From Morinoia aosen (lineage: Eukaryota; Arthropoda; Malacostraca; Amphipoda; Talitridae): a stretch of 64,000 bases of DNA. The stretch covers positions 22,683,360-22,747,359 of the forward strand of contig CM059562.1 of NCBI GenBank assembly GCA_030386875.1, in the 5' to 3' direction. The position numbers and the translations under genes are program-made. The notes beneath the pieces were generated by a model. It was not told the origin of the DNA. It ran no database searches and saw only the letters and a list, made by a program, of their open reading frames with translations. Positions 58,612 to 64,000 of this stretch are shown piece by piece (within the stretch, counting starts at the first letter, position 1; each line of letters opens with the position of its first letter).

Positions 58612-59490
58612 GGCTGGCTCCCCTACTGGACAGCTGGCTCAGTGTCTGGCTCCCCTACTGGACAGCTAGCTCAGTGCCTGGCTCCCCTACTGGACTGCTG
58701 GCTCAGTGCCTGGCTCCCCTACTGGACAGCTGGCTCAGTGTCTGGCTCCCCTACTGGACAGCTAGCTCAGTGCCTGGCTCCCCTAATGGACTGCTGGTTT
58801 AGTGCCTGGCTCCCCTACTGGACAGCTGGCTCAGTGTCTGGCTCCCCTACTGGACAACTAGCTCAGTGCCTGGCTCCCCTACTGGACAGCTGGCTCAGTG
58901 CCTGGCTCTCCTACTGGACAGTTGGCTCAGTGTCTGGCTCCCCTACTGGACAGCTGGCTCAGTGCCTGGCTCCCCTACTGGACAGCTGGCTCAGTGCCTG
59001 GCTCCCCTACTGGACAGTTGGCTCAGTCTCTGGCTCCCCTACTGGACAGCTGGCTCAGTGCCTGGCTCCCCCTACTGGACAGCTGGCTCAGTGTCTGGCT
59101 CCCCTCCTGGTCTACTGGCTCAGTGCCTGGCTCCCCTACTGGACAGTTGGCTCAGTGTCTGGCTCCCCTACTGGACAGTTGGCTCAGTCTCTGGCTCCCC
59201 TACTGAACAGCTGGCTCAGTGCCTGGCTCCCCTACTGAACAGCTGGCTCAGTGCCTGGCTCCCCTACTGAACAGCTGGTTCAGTGCCTGGCTCCCTTACA
59301 AGACAGCTGCTTCATTGCCTGGCTCCCCTTCTGGACAGCTGGTTCAGTGCCTGGCTCCCCTGCTGAACAGCTGGCTCAGTGCTTGGCTCCCCTACTGGAC
59401 AGCTGGCTCAGTGCCTGGTTCCCCTAAAGGACAGCTGGCTCAGTGCCTGGCTTCCCTACTGAACAGCTGGCTTAGTGCACAGCTCACAGC
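58612..59490. repeat. 32-bp minisatellite, about 27 units
   Basis: The unit is GGCTCCCCTACTGGACAGCT followed by GGCTCAGTGCCT. Common variants are GTGTCT/GTGCCT, GGACAG/GAACAG and CAGTTGG. One unit has an extra C near 59068. The repeat lacks stops in several plus frames, giving overlapping spurious open frames. Units degrade toward 59280-59490. Confidence 0.95.
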
Positions 59491-61892
59491 TGGTATCAGG
59501 TTGAGGGCATTGCATGCAGAACTCACAAAAGGAGCTGTTATTGCATATTTTTTCTATGAGAGGTAATTAATAAAGCTAAAAATGGGCGATGCTACGCACC
59601 TATATTTGAATTTATTGAGTAACACACATCAGCACCTACTTATTATTGCCCTAAGCCCCTGAAAAAAAAGGAAGTTAAAAATTTACTACAATTTTGAGAA
59701 ACATCGCATCTTCACTGCCTGAATTAAGGGGAAGCGTTCGTGACCGTAAATCAGCATGACACCCATGGGCGTGTTTTATATATTCAGACCTCTCATCATA
59801 TGGTTGGGCGACTAGGCTTCCGTAAACAGTCCGGTATGTAATTTTCCTCAAACGATTCTGTGTGCAGGAGTCTAGTGAGGGCCTGCATGTCATCCTCCCT
59901 GCGTAGCCGTGCAGGCATTCGTTAACACGAGGGAGTCCAGTGCAACGTAGTGCCGATAATTTGCACTCAAATTAGTACAACTTTACGCGCGGCATCAGAC
60001 GTCACACGCTGACTGCGTGCACCAAATGGTGACGGCTGTTTGATGTCGTTTACAGCCCGTAGTTACAGAGAGCGCTTGCTGCAGGCCTTGGGTTCGGGAT
60101 TTAATGCTTATCTCCCTAAATTTGAAACTGAACGTAAAAGTGTGTAACAATTTCAAGGCTGAAAAATTTGGCCGTCGTTAAACTCTGGAAATGTTAATTT
60201 TTACTTCTCTGAAGCAGATTCTAACAATTATGTCTGATAATAGTTAATAGGTTAACGCATTTCGTGTTTATTTCATGGACAAGGAATGTACTGACAATAC
60301 AATGTTGAGGGCGAACTATCGTATACATTTTTCACGGATTAATTAATGAATGCCACTCAGCGTTCTCTTAACGTATTAAATATATCAGAGCCCAAAATTA
60401 GTTTTAATATACACGGGGGAATTTTTCACTTTTTCAGAGTTTCCCCTACCAGAATGATGGATTTTCATAACGAACACTTTGAAAGATACAAACACAGAAC
60501 TACAAAATACAGAACTACCGAGCTTGTGTAGAGAACCCATGCACGAGCTGCGGCCAGCCTGACAAGGTCCGCCCGCCTGATATTGACATCCAAGTCAGCG
60601 TGCGCTTGCATGAGCGCTCCAGCTTTATCCTATATCTCAGCCTGATCCATGTATTGGAAGCATGAGGGCAAGAACAGTTGAATAACAGCCATTATACTTA
60701 AAACGCTACGGTCCTGTCTCGTTCGCTAGTAAAAAGAACTGAGCCGTCCCTGAAACACGGAAATGTTAAGTTTGCGCAATGAAGTTTACATATGGTGGAC
60801 TAGGCAGTGAAGCAGTGGGAAGCTTCTTGGTGAACATGACTGCAGGATTCCATTTAGTAAACATTGAAGTGACCTTGTGACCTAGGCACTTGCTCTGAAT
60901 TTTTTCGCCTCTCTGTGTTGCGCCTTTGTAGTGTGTGCTAGTGAGGTACTAGAATCCAGGACTTTAATTGTAATTGAACGTGCATAGTACAGAGAACCTA
61001 TTCAAGGAAGCTTGAACTCTTCATTCGAGATCTGCGCACATGGCGCCTACAGAGGCTTTTTTTTCGCGAGGGAAAGCCTGGGTGTTTTTAGACGGGCTCT
61101 GCAAAAGTAGGTTTTTTTTTAGAGCGCTCGCTCTTTGTGTGGACGGTAGGAGGGTCTGAAACATTGCAGTCCGAGCGTGCTGTTTCTCCCTGTTAGGAAA
61201 AGGAAGAAAATTGGCCCCAATGTCTCTTCCACGCAGTTGTTCGAAATGGGTACTGGCTTTACCGGGCGTAGCCATCATTGCATCATTGTGTTTTTGAAAC
61301 GGAATTTGAGAAAACAACGCATAAGGTACCGAAATTTGAATCCAGGTAATTGGATGGAAACATCCGCCTTATCATTTCAGGAGTCTTCTTTTTACAGACT
61401 TGGTTTTGTTCATTAATGACAGAATGTTCTCTTGAAACCTAATGTCATAAGACTTCTCACTTCAACACGAATCTCGAGTGAATGTTAGTAGTGTTTTTGT
61501 GTCTCCTTGTAAGCCATTTTTTAAAACAAAGTTAAAAAATGTTAAAAACAAAGTTAAAAATGTTCACAAAGTAAACTTTGTGAACAAAAGTTAATGAAAG
61601 TTAACTTTAGAATAAATTCTGGGCGAAAACTTTTTCAGCTTATCAAGAACTTATCATGAACATGTTTTGAATTGTAGAATTGGCTTATGCAACTAGTTAC
61701 AATTTTTATAGCAAAATTTCATGGATGAATTGGAAGTTTGGAGTTGAGGTAACATCACCCTATATCTCAAGTGTTTGTTTCCATAAAATAATTTGGAGAA
61801 AAATTTCATTTTAATAACACAAGCAGCTGCATGCTGGTTCTCTCCTACATCCACGCGACAAAACGCACTTCCGTTTGTTTCTCCTCTTCTTG
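59491..61892. other. Spacer, no supported gene
   Basis: AT-rich with scattered short open frames. A near-perfect 24-bp palindrome (GTTCACAAAGT/AA/ACTTTGTGAAC) lies at about 61562-61585 among short AAAGTTAAAAATG repeats. Confidence 0.4.
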
Positions 61893-62142
61893 TAGCTAGT
61901 GAGGTGTACCGAGGATGTAGCTAGTGAGGTGTACCGAGGATGTAGCTAGTGAGGTGTACCTTGTAGCTAGTGAGGTGTACCGAGGATGTAGCTAGTGAGG
62001 TGTACCGAGGATGTAGCTAGTGAGGTGTACCTTGTAGCTAGTGAGGTGTACCTTGTAGCTAGTGAGGTGTACCTTGTAGCTAGTGAGGTGTACCTTGTAG
62101 CTAGTGAGGTGTACCTTGTAGCTAGTGAGGTGTACCGAGGAT
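61893..62142. repeat. 21/25-bp minisatellite, about 11 units
   Basis: TGTAGCTAGTGAGGTGTACC recurs with either TT- or CGAGGA-type joints, giving 21- and 25-bp unit lengths. The 25-bp type leads, then the 21-bp type dominates. Confidence 0.95.
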
Positions 62143-64000
62143 GGGGAGAAAGAAAAAATATTTTTCGAACGTAACCTGTTGGTAAGATAACAAATGCAGA
62201 AGATTTAATTTTTTTTATGGTTTCTTTTTATGGCTTGCCTTCCATTCTTCTAAGTGCGGCAATTGTCTGGCTGTTCGAATGTAAACTGCCTGAAAATGGC
62301 ATTTCGAAGAGTTTTTGGATTGTTTTCCATGTAACACTTTCTTCCGGTAGAATTTCAGTTTTACTGTTACTCCATTGTTAACCGTAATTAACCTCATTCC
62401 TTTAGAGTTGAGCAAAAATGAGTTTGAAAAAATTATATTACGATCAACTTCTAATATTCTATTGATCCACTCATGAACAATATCAGCTTGACTTGCCATT
62501 TGTTTGGACTTCCCTCTAACTCATTAGGAAAACTTCCTAAAACTTGTGGCGAACACTTCTCTGATGATACATATCCTAAAGAATCGCCGTGCCAATTCAG
62601 TATTTGTTATTTTTATTCACAAAGTCATGCTTCCCCTCGCTGAGAAACTTATTCTCACCAACAAACACGCATGATGTGCATCAGAAGTGGTTGGTATGAC
62701 AACATGAAATCTTAAAGATATAGTGACGACACGACAAGCCGGAATTCGAACGGGTTCATTCGATACGCACTCAACGGCACCTGTCGGCGCTCACGCTCGA
62801 CCTTGTGATCTCTTCTTAGCTCGTTCATTATTTTAGTTGTTTTTACCAGATGTTCATCAACACCTTGAAGAGCAGAAATTTGTTTTGTTTTCCGGATTAA
62901 ACGCTACTCAGGATTTACATAGTTAAGATCTCTTATCCAATGTTGTTCTGTAAATTTTTATTCAATGCATTCTTGAAAGCGTTTAACTGACGTAACTCAG
63001 CCTTTTGCAGTTCTTCAATGATGCCGCTTCAAAATTTATAATTTTTATAATTATCACTGATGACGTGTAAAAGCCGAGCTTTTCGTCTTTAGCACCATGA
63101 ATTTTTTTTAAAAAGTTCAACTCTGTAACTTGATTGCGAAGACAGATATTTTCTCTCACTGTGAGTGATGCATCTGAAGCCATACAAGAATGGAGTAAAT
63201 TGATGGACGAGTGCAGCATGCATGCTAATGACTTAACTACGTTTGGAAAGACAGAAACTTTTCATCGGCGAAAACTTCTCCCGAAGATAATTTTAAATTT
63301 TTTAACTAGAACCTTTGCGTGGAAAATGTTAACAAAAAAATAGAATATGCTCTCCAAATGAATTTTTATACACTTAAATAAACAGGGAAAGAACCAGAAT
63401 CTGAGAAGCTCCGGTGAAATTTAACAATGAATATTTTAACAAATGAAAATTGCCGGAACATTTCTCATTACTTATATTTCCAACTCAATCCAACAGATAT
63501 TATTTCCTTCATTTTATTTCAGATTTTATTTTTTTATCTTAAATTTCCTTTTCGACATTCCCTAGTTCGATGTAGAATCATTAAAACAAACTAAGACTGA
63601 AGTTAAGAAAGTAATTTCCTACAATTAATGCTAGGCTATGAATGCTAGTGTAAAACCCTTCCTGACAACGGACAACGTGAGCAATCGATTGAACTTTCAT
63701 GAGAAATTAAAACTCGGTAAAAAATGAATTTGAAGGTGACACAATTCTCTAACATTTAAGTTTTTCTTCAAATTGACCACATTCTAAGTGAAACTGCACA
63801 CTATGATACATCAATAGATAAAGTAGCTAGTGAGAACTTTTTTCCTAGAAATAAGGTTGAATAAAATGTGAAATTTTAGTCGCTGATTCACTAAAGCTAA
63901 GGAGGTCTAATACCGTGTTTCAAATAGGGACATCAATGTGAGGGACAATGTGGGAGCCTATTGATAACTTGGACTAGAGCCATAGGTTCTAGTATTCTGA
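62143..64000. other. Right-end spacer, no supported gene
   Basis: A 94-codon minus frame at 62215-62499 has a good start context (AACAAATGG) but no recognised domain. The rest is AT-rich with nothing I can support. Confidence 0.4.

Noticed and set aside
62215-62499. 94-codon minus-strand open frame with good start context
   Set aside because: No domain, homologue or splice evidence; AT-rich DNA yields such frames by chance.
62540-62600. THAP-domain-like peptide KTCGEHFSDDTYPK on the plus strand
   Set aside because: Only this short piece fits; the other zinc ligands and the AVPTIF-type end are absent, so chance is the simpler reading.
1-64000. LTR retrotransposons, endogenous viruses or Polintons
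   Set aside because: No long terminal repeats, capsid, integrase or protease motifs were recognised anywhere in the window.

Overview
The window is eukaryotic. It shows spliced coding exons with GT/AG junctions, several kilobases of AT-rich DNA between short exons, two families of non-LTR retrotransposon (LINE), at least five kinds of DNA transposon, and large minisatellite arrays. No operons, prokaryotic genes, rRNA, tRNA, CRISPR array or recognisable LTR/virus-derived element were found. The mix suggests an arthropod: an RTE-like LINE with an 'LGWFGHVERM' tail, a CR1/Jockey-group LINE, hAT, PIF/Harbinger, piggyBac-type TTAA elements, Tc1, and many TA, TG and TTTC microsatellites. A decapod crustacean is my best guess, but an insect is possible; this is inference.

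Layout. 1-5 kb (minus strand): three exons of one host gene whose splice sites and reading phases fit exactly. Its introns contain an RTE-like LINE relic, a copy of a dispersed repeat and a TTAA-flanked MITE. 6-10 kb: a repeat cluster, a piggyBac deletion derivative (7559-9250) and an adjoining palindromic TTAA element sharing its TTAA. 11.4-14.9 kb: a composite of inverted arms enclosing another TTAA MITE and about 90 units of a 25-bp satellite. 15.1-17.2 kb: an internally deleted hAT. 19.7-20.3 kb: a foldback element with a perfect 8-bp target duplication. 22.5-23.2 kb: a degenerate minisatellite. 23.6-26.0 kb: a nearly continuous CR1/Jockey-group LINE, then a possible promoter with a non-coding first exon. 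27-30.4 kb: diverged tandem repeats and a 22-bp inverted repeat whose arms look like RE1/NRSE. 33.6-36.3 kb: an intact hAT with a full-length transposase and perfect 8-bp target duplication. 38.4-39.7 kb: a PIF/Harbinger derivative. 40.8-43.8 kb: a second 25-bp satellite, about 119 units in perfect register. 45-55 kb: mostly empty AT-rich DNA with a small 37-bp array, a second copy of the 11.6-kb MITE, microsatellites and a LINE-3'-like repeat. 55.2 kb (plus strand): a GC-richer probable first coding exon of an unknown gene. 57-58 kb: a Tc1 relic. 58.5-59.5 kb: a 32-bp minisatellite after a GC-rich open stretch. 61.9-62.1 kb: a 21/25-bp minisatellite.

Host coding content is small: three exons at the left and one probable exon near 55 kb. 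The long open frames across the satellites are a consequence of repeat units that lack stops, not genes. The only element that looks recently mobile is the hAT at 33.6 kb.
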